A stretch of 64,000 bases of DNA from assembly GCF_004361735.1 (NCBI RefSeq), contig NZ_SNVV01000001.1, forward strand, positions 551,852 through 615,851, in the 5' to 3' direction. The translations under genes and the position numbers were made by a program. The notes beneath the pieces were generated by a model, which did no database searches, was not told the origin of the DNA, and saw only the letters and a program-made list of their open reading frames with translations. How positions within the stretch are numbered: the stretch's first letter is position 1; every line of letters starts with the position of its first letter. Positions 1-8,705 of the stretch are shown here, piece by piece. This DNA is from Azoarcus indigens (lineage in GTDB: Bacteria; Pseudomonadota; Gammaproteobacteria; Burkholderiales; Rhodocyclaceae).

Positions 1-1173
1 GTACTGATCGAGGACGCCGCCCACGACCAGGACTGGGCTGCCGATCCCTATCTGCACGCCCACGGTGCCCGCTCGGTGCTGGGCGTGGCACTGCAGCACC
101 AGGGCCGCATCGTCGGCGCGCTGTGCCTGGAAAACGACGCCATAGGCGGCGTGTTCACCGCCGGCCGCAGCCAGTTCCTGGAGCTGCTGTCCGGCAACAT
201 CGCCGGCGCGGTGGACAACGCCCGCCTCTACGACCAGCTGCGCGAACTGGCCTCCAGCCTGGAGCGCAGGGTGGCCCAGCGCACCCGCGAACTGAGCGCC
301 AGCGAACGCCAGCTGCGCACCATCCTCGACAAGGCACCGGTGCCGATGACCATCACCCGCCGCGCCGACGCGGTACTGGTCTACCTCAACCCGGAAGGCG
401 AGCGCTTCAGCGGCCTGAGCGAAGACGAGGTGGTCGGCCGCCCGGCGCTGAGCTTCTACCGCGACCCGGCCGACCGTGAACGCATGATGCGCAGCTACAA
501 GGCCGCCGGCTCGGTGAAGGACCACGAGCTGTGCCTGCGCATGAATGACGGCAGCGAACGCTGGGTGATCGTCTCCATCGTGCCGATCCACTACGACGGC
601 GAGGCCGCCGACCTGGCGACCATGGTGGACATCACCGAGCGCAAGCGCATGGAGCTGGAGCTGCACCGCCTGGCCACCACCGACCCGCTCACCGGCATCG
701 CCAACCGCCGCCGCTTCTTCGAGCAGGCCCAGCACGAGGTCGCCCGCGCCCACCGCTACGGCAATCCGCTGGCCCTCGTCATGCTGGACATCGACCGCTT
801 CAAGACCGTCAACGACAACCACGGCCACGCCGCCGGCGACCTCGCCCTGCGCGAAACCGCCCAGGCCTGCCAGGCGGAGATCCGCGAGCAGGATCTGCTC
901 GGCCGCCTGGGCGGCGAGGAGTTCGCCATTCTGCTGCCGGAGACCTCGCCGCTGGCGGCAGAGGCGCTGGCCGAGCGGCTGCGCGAGCGCGTCGCCGCAC
1001 TGGCGCCGGTTGCCGACAACGGCCTGCAGCTGCAGCTCACCGCCAGCTTCGGTGTCACAGAACTCGGCACTGGCGAGGCGCTGGACCGCTTCCTGGCACG
1101 GGCGGACGCCGCGCTGTACGACGCCAAGCACGCCGGCCGCAACCAGGTGCGCTGCCGCCGGCCAGGGGGGTGA
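1..1173 (+). CDS. Diguanylate cyclase (GAF-PAS-GGDEF), 5' end outside window
   Basis: Predicted to make c-di-GMP from two GTP. The frame is open from base 1, so the start is missing and about 390 residues are visible. In order: the end of a GAF-like sensor domain (fragment residues ~1-75), a short coiled coil, a PAS domain (~105-215) and a GGDEF domain (~220-390). The active-site signature is GGEEF at fragment residues 304-308. An RxxD motif (REQD) ends five residues before it, the usual spacing of an inhibitory I-site. There is no EAL domain. The signals sensed by the GAF and PAS parts cannot be told from sequence. About 195 bp without a gene follow. Confidence 0.93.
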   Translation, partial: VLIEDAAHDQDWAADPYLHAHGARSVLGVALQHQGRIVGALCLENDAIGGVFTAGRSQFLELLSGNIAGAVDNARLYDQLRELASSLERRVAQRTRELSASERQLRTILDKAPVPMTITRRADAVLVYLNPEGERFSGLSEDEVVGRPALSFYRDPADRERMMRSYKAAGSVKDHELCLRMNDGSERWVIVSIVPIHYDGEAADLATMVDITERKRMELELHRLATTDPLTGIANRRRFFEQAQHEVARAHRYGNPLALVMLDIDRFKTVNDNHGHAAGDLALRETAQACQAEIREQDLLGRLGGEEFAILLPETSPLAAEALAERLRERVAALAPVADNGLQLQLTASFGVTELGTGEALDRFLARADAALYDAKHAGRNQVRCRRPGG

Positions 1174-1368
1174 GAGGGCTTCCGCCCGAGGCGGTGGAGC
1201 AACTGGGCGGCTGCCGGGTCGCTTCTCTCCGCCACCCTTGAGCCGGAGTTGTTCACGGCAAAACGCGAACACCGCGCTGACTGCGCCAATGGCGAGCCGC
1301 AGGGTGTTCGCGTCCGAGGGAGCCCAGTCCTTCCGCGGCGGCGACTGCCCGCGCCGGCTAGGCCTCCC

Positions 1369-2055
1369 TCAGCGCCGGCCGGTTCCCAGCCGCGCCGCCG
1401 CCTTCTCCGGCGAGCCTTCCAGCCCGGCGCCGCCGTCGGTGCTCATCACCGTCGGCAGGGTGAAGGTGTGATCCACCGAGGTGTAGTCGTGGTAGCCCAG
1501 CCGCGCCAGCGGGCGCACCTTGGGGATGTCGATGCGGCCGTCCTCCGTCATCGCCCAGTCGGCCACATGCACCGCCACCACCCGGCCGAACACCACGTCC
1601 ACCGTGCCCATCACGCCGTTGCCGGGAATGCGCAGGGTGTGCAGGTGTTCGCACTCGAAGTGGATGGGCGAGGCCGCCACCCGCGGCGGCCGCACCAGCC
1701 GCGATGGTGCCTTGGCGAGGCCGGCGCGCTCGAACTCGTCCACCTCCGGCGCCAGCTCCTCGGAGGTCAGATTCACCGCCTCGCGCAGGTCGTAGGTCGC
1801 CATGTTCCAGACGAACTGGCCGGTTTCCTCGGCATTGACCGTCGAATCCTTGCGCTTGCCGGTGCTGGTCTGGTTGGCGGAGAACATGACCATGGGCGGA
1901 TCGAAGGTGATGTTCTGGAACTGGCTGAAGGGCGCGAGGTTGTCCACGCCGTCGCGCGAGGTGGTGGAGATCCAGCCTATGGGCCGCGGCACCACGCAGG
2001 ACTTGAAGGGATCGTAGGGCAGGCCGTGGGGCAGGCGGCCGGGTTCGTAGTACAT
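1369..2055 (-). CDS. Flavin reductase-like FMN-binding protein
   Basis: A 228-residue cytoplasmic protein of the flavin reductase/DIM6-NTAB split-barrel family, which binds FMN and usually reduces flavin for a partner monooxygenase or acts as a small oxidoreductase. The N-terminal stretch with VPRPIGWISTTSRDG, followed by NLAPFSQFQNITFDPP, is typical of the family. The start has AGAGG about 8 bases upstream. It lies 87 bp downstream of the binding-protein gene on the same strand and could be cotranscribed. No partner monooxygenase is adjacent, so the physiological role is open. Confidence 0.85.
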   Translation of the reverse strand: MYYEPGRLPHGLPYDPFKSCVVPRPIGWISTTSRDGVDNLAPFSQFQNITFDPPMVMFSANQTSTGKRKDSTVNAEETGQFVWNMATYDLREAVNLTSEELAPEVDEFERAGLAKAPSRLVRPPRVAASPIHFECEHLHTLRIPGNGVMGTVDVVFGRVVAVHVADWAMTEDGRIDIPKVRPLARLGYHDYTSVDHTFTLPTVMSTDGGAGLEGSPEKAAARLGTGRR

Positions 2056-2142
2056 GGGGAAATCCTCTGTTCGCCGTATGGGGGTCGGGGGTCTGGGGTG
2101 CTGGCGGGCCGCGGGAGCTGCGCCGCCGCCGGCCTGCGCCCG

Positions 2143-3312
2143 CTAGTCGGCGAGCTTCCAGCTGCCGTTCTCGATGCGCACCATCACCTGGGCGCGGTCG
2201 TCGATGCCGTTGTGGTTGCCCGGGCTCATGGTGAATACGCCTTCCGGCGTCACAACCTCGCGCATGTTCTCCAGCGCATCGCGCAGCGCGCCGCGGAACT
2301 CCGGCGTGCCCGGCGGCGCCTTCTTCAGCGCCTCCGGCACCGCCGCCTGCAGCCAGATCAGCGCCGTCCAGGCGGTGGAGCCGAACAGCGAGCGGGTGCC
2401 TGCGCCGTAGCGGGATTCGTAGCGGCTGGCGTAATCCACGCCGGCGGCCTTGGTCGGATTGCTGTCCGGCAGCTGCTCGGCCACCAGCACCGGCGCCACC
2501 GCCATGAAGCTGCCCTCCAGGTCGCGCCCGCCGAGCTTCAGGAACTGGGCGTTGGCCACGCCATGGGTCTGGTAGATGGCGCCCTTGTAGCCGCGCTTCA
2601 CCAGCTCCAGGTGGGGCAGCGCGCCCGGCGTGCCGAAGCTGAGGATGTAGACCGCGTCCGGATTGGCCGCCTGTATCTTCAGGATCTGCGAGGTGACGCT
2701 GAGGTCGGCCGGGTTGTACTGCTCCGCCGTCACCACGGTGATGCCGCGCGCCGGCGCCCGCTCCCGCAGCGCCTTCAGGAAGCCCTCGCCGTAGCTGGTG
2801 GTGACCGCGATGGCGGCGACCTTCTTCACACCGTGCTTCACCATGTGCTCCAGCACCGCGTTCACCGACAGCGCCTCCGGCGCCGGCATCTTGAAGGCCC
2901 AGCGCCGCGGCCCCTCCACCGGCTCGACAATGACGTTGCCGCCGCCCAGCGCAATGATGGGCGTGGCGGCGCGGCCGGCCACTTCCATCGCCGCCACCGA
3001 GTTGGGCGTCAGCGACGGGCCGACGATCACGTCCACCTGCTGCTCGTTTACCAGGCGGGTCGCGGCGCGCGCCGACTCGGTCGGATCGCTGGCGTCGTTG
3101 AGCAGGGTCAGCTTCACCTTCTGCCCGGCGATCTCGGCGGGCCACAGCTTCACCGTGTTCTCCGCCGGCATGCCGAGTGAAGCGGCCGGCCCGGTGACGG
3201 ACAGGATCACGCCGATGTTGATGTCCGCCCGCGCCGCCGGGGCAAGTGCCAGCGCGGCGCAGAGCAGCAGGGCATGGCGCAGTGGCGCCGGCCTGCGAAT
3301 GCTGGAATTCAT
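2143..3312 (-). CDS. Liv-type ABC transporter substrate-binding protein
   Basis: Periplasmic binding protein of 389 residues, of the branched-chain amino acid (LivK/HAAT) type. A Sec signal peptide (about residues 1-27, ending in APAARA) precedes INIGVILSVTGPAASLG, the normal start of this family's mature domain. No permease or ATPase genes are adjacent, so it is an orphan component here. It is a clear paralogue of the protein at 62469-63617, sharing the patterns SVTGPA/SATGPA, YKGAIYQTHG/YKGRIYQTHG and PGTPEFRAALRDA. Such orphans near aromatic-degradation genes often bind aromatic acids; the ligand here is not shown. It is divergent from a LuxR gene. Confidence 0.88.
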   Translation of the reverse strand: MNSSIRRPAPLRHALLLCAALALAPAARADINIGVILSVTGPAASLGMPAENTVKLWPAEIAGQKVKLTLLNDASDPTESARAATRLVNEQQVDVIVGPSLTPNSVAAMEVAGRAATPIIALGGGNVIVEPVEGPRRWAFKMPAPEALSVNAVLEHMVKHGVKKVAAIAVTTSYGEGFLKALRERAPARGITVVTAEQYNPADLSVTSQILKIQAANPDAVYILSFGTPGALPHLELVKRGYKGAIYQTHGVANAQFLKLGGRDLEGSFMAVAPVLVAEQLPDSNPTKAAGVDYASRYESRYGAGTRSLFGSTAWTALIWLQAAVPEALKKAPPGTPEFRGALRDALENMREVVTPEGVFTMSPGNHNGIDDRAQVMVRIENGSWKLAD

Positions 3313-3503
3313 GGAGTCTCCTCGCGGTTTGTCGGTCTTGATGGCGGTCTGGATGCCGCGAGGCCAGTCTGCCGCGCCCGGCGGGGGCTGTCTGTCCTCC
3401 TTGTGGACGACAGGGAGCGTGCGCCGGCCCACCGGAATTGGTGTAGCGTTGCACGCACGACTGCGGGGCAAGGACCGCGCGGCAAGAGACCAAGGAGGAG
3501 GCG

Positions 3504-4331
3504 ATGTTGACCTGGCAACTGGGCGCCCGCGCGCCGGCGGCGCCATGTGCCGACGCGGACGTCTTTCTCGCCGGCATCGTCGATGCCATCGGCGAATCCG
3601 ACTTCGGCACCGTGGCCCTGCGCACCCTGAACCATGCGGTGGCGATCGACTTCTGGTCGGTCTATTGCCTGCCGGTGGGCCAGCCCGCCTCCGCGCCGCC
3701 GCGCATGTACGTTTCCGGCGCATTGCGCGGCCCGGACGTTTCCGGAGACTGCTTCCGCAGCTACCGCGGCGGCCTCTGGCGCGCCGACCGCACCTTCAGC
3801 GGCGCCAGCCGGCTCGCCGCCCAGGGCGCGGCGGCGATGACGCTGTGGAACGAAGCCGAAATCCCATCTCCCCACCGCGACCGCATCTACCGCCGCCACG
3901 ACATCCGCGAACGCCTGTCCATCGTCGGCGGCGAGGCCGGCGAACTGCTGGCGGTGAACCTCTACCGTTACCAGAAGAGCGGCTCCTACCGCGAGCGCGA
4001 GATCGACGGCGTGCAATCCCTGGCGCGCAGCCTCTACGCCAGCGTGCGCAAGCACATCCGTCTGCAGCGCAGCCTGGAAGCCACCGCCCCGCAGCAACCG
4101 GACGTGGCCGCCCTGCTGCAGGCCCGCTGCCCCGCCCTCACCCGCCGCGAACTCGAAGTCTGCGCACGCCTGCTGCGAGGCTGGACTTACGACGGCATCG
4201 CCGCCGACCTCGGCCTTTCCCCCACCTCGGTCAAGACCTACCGCGGCCGCGCCTTCGACCGCCTCGGTATCCACTTCCGCAGCGAATTGTTCTCCCTCGT
4301 GCTGCCCCTCACGCTGCCATCGGACAGCTAG
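3504..4331 (+). CDS. LuxR-family transcriptional regulator
   Basis: A 275-residue regulator with a C-terminal LuxR/FixJ helix-turn-helix (about residues 208-268). Typical elements are LTRRELEVCARLLRGWTYD, then IAADLGLSPTSVKTYRGRAF and a closing LGIHFRSELF. The ~200-residue N-terminal half is not a recognisable receiver or autoinducer-binding domain. A very strong Shine-Dalgarno (AAGGAGGAGG) sits 2-3 bases before the ATG. It is divergent from the binding-protein gene with 191 bp between the starts, which makes control of that gene plausible but unproven. Confidence 0.87.
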   Translation: MLTWQLGARAPAAPCADADVFLAGIVDAIGESDFGTVALRTLNHAVAIDFWSVYCLPVGQPASAPPRMYVSGALRGPDVSGDCFRSYRGGLWRADRTFSGASRLAAQGAAAMTLWNEAEIPSPHRDRIYRRHDIRERLSIVGGEAGELLAVNLYRYQKSGSYREREIDGVQSLARSLYASVRKHIRLQRSLEATAPQQPDVAALLQARCPALTRRELEVCARLLRGWTYDGIAADLGLSPTSVKTYRGRAFDRLGIHFRSELFSLVLPLTLPSDS

Positions 4332-4444
4332 GGTTTTCCCCAAAGGCTGAGGATAGTGCTGTGGACGACGCTGTGGATAAGTCGCATGCGCTGCGCCACT
4401 GCGGGCTCCGGCCTACCCTGCCCTTTTTTTGGGCAATAAAACCA

Positions 4445-4458
4445 AAAGCATATGCTTT
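4445..4458. promoter_or_regulatory. Perfect 14-bp palindrome in an AT-richer intergenic stretch
   Basis: AAAGCATATGCTTT is a perfect palindrome in a gene-free region (4332-4960) that is locally richer in A and T than its surroundings. It has the form of a dimeric repressor operator, but no regulator gene adjoins it. The rest of 4332-4960 holds no gene I can support. A perfect DnaA-box sequence (TGTGGATAA, 4372-4380) is probably incidental. Confidence 0.3.
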
Positions 4459-4968
4459 AAGTATTTGCCGCAGAGCGCCAACGAAACCTGTCGGGCAGTC
4501 AAGCTCCGCCGAGTATCTTTTTTGGGCCTTCCGCCACCCGACCCTGATGGCCGTTCGAACGGGACTCAGGCTCTGCGCGACGGCAGTTGGCCAGCGGGCC
4601 CCAGCCACGCCGCCGACCTCTTGCTGGCGGCGCTCAGCGGTGATGAGTGTGATGAATACTGAAGCCGCCGCGCTCGTCGGCCACCGACGAACTCGAGAGA
4701 CTGAACCAGAACGGTCTGAAGCTGCGCGCCAAGGCAGGCAGCCGGGGCAGATCATGAAGGGCTAGGGGTTGAAGCTGCGCCGAGCAGCCAGAAACCGGTT
4801 CGCTGTTGTGAGTACGGACGACACACCGACCCGCCCTGTCTTTGCGCCGCCCCAGAGGCAATCGTGCTTCCAGTCGGCGACGAAAGGCGGAAAGCAAGAC
4901 AGTAAAGCTGAAGGAAGAGCGCCCCGACCCTACTGCAAGCCCGCCGAGCAAGGGCGAAGGCCCGGGAA

Positions 4969-5250
4969 AAAGGTCGAGAACCTGATGACTGGGATCCGCC
5001 AGGATCGTCACCCCCACGACAAGGACAGGGCTGCTCGATGCCGTACAGAAAGTCGAACTCGCCCGGCAATCTCTGCTGGCCATCGAGACGTTCGAACCAA
5101 GCCGAAGAATCTTGCCGATAGCGCGAAACGTCTACCAAGGGTTCGTCGCGCCCCTGGAACAGGTCGAGGATGTGACTACCGCCCGAGAGGCCCTGAAGCA
5201 AATCATCGGCGAAGTTCGCCTGATACCAGAGAACGGGAAACTGACGGCAG
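4969..5250 (+). pseudogene. Decayed serine recombinase, C-terminal remnant
   Basis: Two frames in succession read like the C-terminal part of a large serine recombinase/resolvase. The first (from about 4970) gives KVENLMTGIRQ. After a one-base shift near 5001 the next frame gives RIVTPTTRTGLLDAVQKVE and later AREALKQIIGEVRLIPENG. These match the family's pattern ENL..AI..GI.TP.T...LL.A.. and ..LLGEIRL.PE.G. The catalytic N-terminal domain is absent. It sits just beyond the terminator of tRNA-fMet, so it is probably the relic of an integrated element. Confidence 0.6.
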
Positions 5251-5253
5251 AAA

Positions 5254-5284
5254 TGCAAAGCGCCGGACTAGCCGGCGCTTTGCA
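5254..5284 (-). terminator. Hairpin terminator of tRNA-fMet
   Basis: Perfect 13-bp stem (TGCAAAGCGCCGG / CCGGCGCTTTGCA) with a 5-base loop, starting 10 bases beyond the tRNA 3' end on the minus strand and followed there by TTTCTG. Position and orientation fit intrinsic termination of the tRNA transcript. Confidence 0.75.
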
Positions 5285-5293
5285 AAATAAAGC

Positions 5294-5370
<77 letters not shown>

Positions 5371-5554
5371 TCGGAGAAGGCATAACTATAAACAAGCATC
5401 AGGTAGAGGTCAAGGACTATTTACAAAAACTGCTGCTGGGGCCGCCGGACCAGCCCCGCGCCCATTACACGTCACATGACTGTAATCGGGACAACCCAGC
5501 ATTACACACTTCGACATACTCGCCCTCCCCTCCCGGCGTACGGGACCAGCCATT

Positions 5555-7948
5555 GTGAGCGACGATACGATCAGCCCTCCTCCCCCGACACCGCTCCTTT
5601 CCCCGCCTGCGCCCGCCGTGCTGGAACGGTGGCGGCGGCTGGTGCGCTCGGCGCGCCTTGACGGCTGGTCCGGGCTCACGCTGGGACCCTTGCTGCTGGC
5701 GATCCCGCTGCTGGCGGCCATCTGGTGCAGCCACCTGCTGTACGCCGAACGGGAGCGCCAGCTGGCGGTGGAAAGCGTGCTGCAGGACAACGCCAACATC
5801 GCGCGGATGGCCGTCTCCGTGCTGGAGCAAACCCTGGAGCGCAGCCGCCGTCACGCCCACCTGGCCCGCGCCGGTCTGGACGACACCCGGCTACTGGAAG
5901 GCCTGCGGCTGGCGGCGGGCAGCGACAGCCTTTTCAGCGCGGTGATGGTTCAGGACGCCCAGCGCGGGCCGCTGCTCTCGTCCGCCACCACCGAAGGCGA
6001 CACCGCCGCCCTGCTCCGCCTCGCCGCTCGCTCGGCCGGCGACACTCCGCGTACCGCACTCGCAGGCGAGATCACCCTGCTGCCCGCCGAACGCGGGCCG
6101 GACGGCAACTGGCGCCTGCCGGTCGCCATCCCCTTGCTCAGCGCGCTGGGCCACCGTGGGCAACTGCTCACACTCATCGATGCCAATCGCCTGCTGCAGC
6201 CCTTCCGCACGCTGGACCTGGGCAGCGGCAGCGACTTGCGCATCTACGACGCCAGCGGCCGCAGCCTGTTCGACACCCGCGGCGGCGACGGCCGCTTCTT
6301 CACCGCGGACGACGGCAGCGACAAGCTCTTCGCCACGGCGCTGCAGGGCCGCCGGACGGTGGAGCGCGCCGACGGCCGGCCGGTGCTGCTCGCCTTCGAG
6401 CGCTCGGCCGGCAGCGGCCTGGGTGTCGCGGTGGAACGCCGGCTCGACGAGGTGCTGCACAACGCCGCCCAGCGCCGTCTCGCCCTGGCGGGCTGGGCCT
6501 GGAGCCTGTCGCTGATGCTGGTCGCCGCGCTGGCGGCGATGGTGCTCGTGGCGCGCCGCCAGCATCGCCTCTACCGCGAACTGAGCCGGGCGGAGGACGA
6601 GAAGGAACGTCTGATCGAACAATTGAAGGAGGAGAAGGGCCGCGCCTACCAGCTCGCCTCCCACGACCACCTCACCAGCCTGCCCAACCGCATGCTGTTC
6701 ACCGAGCTGGCCGCCAGCCACCTCAACCGGGCGCGCCGCAACCATGCGCCCTTCGTGATGATGTTTCTCGACCTGGACCGCTTCAAGGCGATCAACGACA
6801 CCCTGGGCCACCGGGTCGGCGACTTGCTGCTACAGGAAGTGGCGGAGCGGCTGAAGGCCTCGGTGCGCGACACCGACATCGTCGCCCGCCTGGGCGGCGA
6901 CGAGTTCGTCGTGCTGCTCACCGAGGTGGACGCGGCCGACGCCGCCGCCCGGGTGGCGCGCAAGCTCATCGACGCCCTCGCCCGGCCGATGGGGTTCGAC
7001 GGGCATGAGCTGGAAGTCCGCGCCAGCATCGGCATCGCCATCCATCCGCGTGACGGCCAGGACATCGACGCCCTGATGCGCAACGCCGACTCCGCCATGT
7101 ACGAAGCCAAGCGCTCCGGCCGCGGCTGCTTCCGCTACTACGATCCCTCGCTCAACGCCCGCTCCGCGCTGCACCTGGACCTGCACAGCCGCTTCCGCCG
7201 CGCCATCCTCGGCGACGAGTTCGTGCTGCACTACCAGCCCCGCGTCGCCCTCAACGGCCTGCGCATCACCAGCCTGGAAGCGCTCATCCGCTGGCAGCAT
7301 CCGGAGCGCGGCCTGGTCTATCCCGGCGACTTCATCGACTATGCCGAGCAGGAAGGGCTGGTGGTGGAGCTGGGCAACTGGGTGGTGCGCGAAGCGTGTC
7401 GGCAGATCGCCGCCTGGCAGCAGGAAGGCATCACCGTGGTGCCAGTGGCCATCAACGTCTCCGCCCGCCAGCTGCGCGACCACAGCTTCGTCGAGGTCAT
7501 CCGCGAAACCACCGCCCATTACCGTATCCGGCCGGACATGCTGGAGCTGGAGATCACCGAGCGCTGCGTGGTGGACGACTTCGAGCGCGCCCATGCCGCT
7601 CTGGAAGTGCTCTCCGGACTGGGAATGAAGATCGCGCTGGACGACTTCGGCACCGGCTTCTCCAGCCTCAGCTACCTGCGCCGCCTGCCCATCGACATCA
7701 TCAAGATCGACCGCTCCTTCATCAACGACATCCGCAACCAGACCAACGACGCCGCCATCGTCGCCTCCACCATCGCCCTCGGCCACAACCTCGGCCTCAC
7801 CGTCATCGCCGAAGGCGTGGAAACACGCGAGCAGGCGGTCTACCTCAAGGCCGCCGGCTGCGACGAGGTGCAAGGCTACTACTTCCAGCGCCCCATCCCG
7901 GCGGCGGAGACCCTGCCGCTGCTGCGCGACGGCATCCCGGACCGCTGA
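5555..7948 (+). CDS. Membrane GGDEF-EAL c-di-GMP enzyme
   Basis: A 797-residue inner-membrane protein. A proline-rich N-terminus is followed by TM1 (about 41-63), a periplasmic sensor region (~64-309), TM2 (~310-333), a coiled linker, a GGDEF domain with intact GGDEF at 447-451 and an RxxD I-site, and an EAL domain. The EAL motif is at 575-577 and is followed by NVSARQL, ELEITE, DDFGTG and AEGVE. The conserved phosphodiesterase residues are present, so it may be bifunctional or mainly a phosphodiesterase. The start is GTG. The periplasmic domain is Cache/CHASE-like in layout, but its ligand is unknown. It is monocistronic. Confidence 0.93.
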   Translation: MSDDTISPPPPTPLLSPPAPAVLERWRRLVRSARLDGWSGLTLGPLLLAIPLLAAIWCSHLLYAERERQLAVESVLQDNANIARMAVSVLEQTLERSRRHAHLARAGLDDTRLLEGLRLAAGSDSLFSAVMVQDAQRGPLLSSATTEGDTAALLRLAARSAGDTPRTALAGEITLLPAERGPDGNWRLPVAIPLLSALGHRGQLLTLIDANRLLQPFRTLDLGSGSDLRIYDASGRSLFDTRGGDGRFFTADDGSDKLFATALQGRRTVERADGRPVLLAFERSAGSGLGVAVERRLDEVLHNAAQRRLALAGWAWSLSLMLVAALAAMVLVARRQHRLYRELSRAEDEKERLIEQLKEEKGRAYQLASHDHLTSLPNRMLFTELAASHLNRARRNHAPFVMMFLDLDRFKAINDTLGHRVGDLLLQEVAERLKASVRDTDIVARLGGDEFVVLLTEVDAADAAARVARKLIDALARPMGFDGHELEVRASIGIAIHPRDGQDIDALMRNADSAMYEAKRSGRGCFRYYDPSLNARSALHLDLHSRFRRAILGDEFVLHYQPRVALNGLRITSLEALIRWQHPERGLVYPGDFIDYAEQEGLVVELGNWVVREACRQIAAWQQEGITVVPVAINVSARQLRDHSFVEVIRETTAHYRIRPDMLELEITERCVVDDFERAHAALEVLSGLGMKIALDDFGTGFSSLSYLRRLPIDIIKIDRSFINDIRNQTNDAAIVASTIALGHNLGLTVIAEGVETREQAVYLKAAGCDEVQGYYFQRPIPAAETLPLLRDGIPDR

Positions 7949-8051
7949 GCCGCAGGGCGACCGCTGCACGCGGACCTCAAGCGCATCGGCATATATTCCA
8001 ACGTACTTTATTCAATGCGAGAATCGGCCGCTTCCTTCGCCCAGGCCGATC

Positions 8052-8555
8052 ATGTCCGCAAACGCCTCCCCCTGCTCCGGCCAGCCCGGTCCCGCCCGGT
8101 CGTTCCTCCGCCACGGCCTCTCCTGCGTGCTGTTGCTGGGCCTGCACTTTCCTGGCCCGTCCCAGGCCCAGGTCTACCGCTGCACCGACCCCACCGGCGC
8201 CACCAGCTACCAGTCCGTGCCCTGCCAGCAGCATGGCCAACCGCTGGAGCTGGACACCCGCCAGCCCTCCGATGCCGAACGCCGGCTGAATGAGGAACGC
8301 AGCCGCCAGGACAACGCACGCCTGCGCCGCATCGAAGCCGAACGGGAGGCCAGCGCCGAGCTTGCCCGCGAACAGCACGGCCAGCGCCGCAAGAACGAAC
8401 AGCTCGCCGCCGAGCGCTGCAGGAATTACCTCGCCGAAGCGGAACAGCTGGAACGCAGCGGCAACCGCCGGAGCGGCAGCCTGCGGGGGGAGAAAGACAG
8501 GGACAAGGCGCGCAAGCTGCGCGACAGGCATTTCAGCGAATGCTTCGCCCGCTGA
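8052..8555 (+). CDS. DUF4124 domain-containing secreted protein
   Basis: A 167-residue protein with an N-terminal signal sequence (hydrophobic stretch about 20-35, ending PSQAQ) and a DUF4124 domain, VYRCTDPTGATSYQSVPC, whose two cysteines probably form a periplasmic disulfide. The rest is a charged, Arg/Glu-rich helical tail. Function is unknown for the family. It resembles the protein at 39582-40076 in layout. It stands alone between the GGDEF-EAL gene and the pyruvyl transferase. Confidence 0.75.
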   Translation: MSANASPCSGQPGPARSFLRHGLSCVLLLGLHFPGPSQAQVYRCTDPTGATSYQSVPCQQHGQPLELDTRQPSDAERRLNEERSRQDNARLRRIEAEREASAELAREQHGQRRKNEQLAAERCRNYLAEAEQLERSGNRRSGSLRGEKDRDKARKLRDRHFSECFAR

Positions 8556-8705
8556 AACCACGATGCTGGCGGAATCCGCGCCGTCAATCCGCTGCCGCAG
8601 CAAAAATACATGAACGACACTAGCATTTATGCGAGCAGGGACCTTTCAAGCCTGCCGGCAGAAATGGTTGGGACATTCCGATTCTTTCACTAAGAGGTGC
8701 ACCTG

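Noticed and set aside
1249..3180. Plus-strand open frame of about 640 codons
   Set aside because: Antisense to the flavin reductase and binding-protein genes; repetitive basic product with no family.
4372..4380. Perfect DnaA box TGTGGATAA, considered as a replication origin sign
   Set aside because: A single box without a cluster, AT-rich unwinding region or dnaA/dnaN nearby.
4752..5258. Minus-strand open frame opposite the recombinase relic
   Set aside because: The plus-strand frames match a serine recombinase; the minus-strand product matches nothing and lacks a ribosome-binding site.
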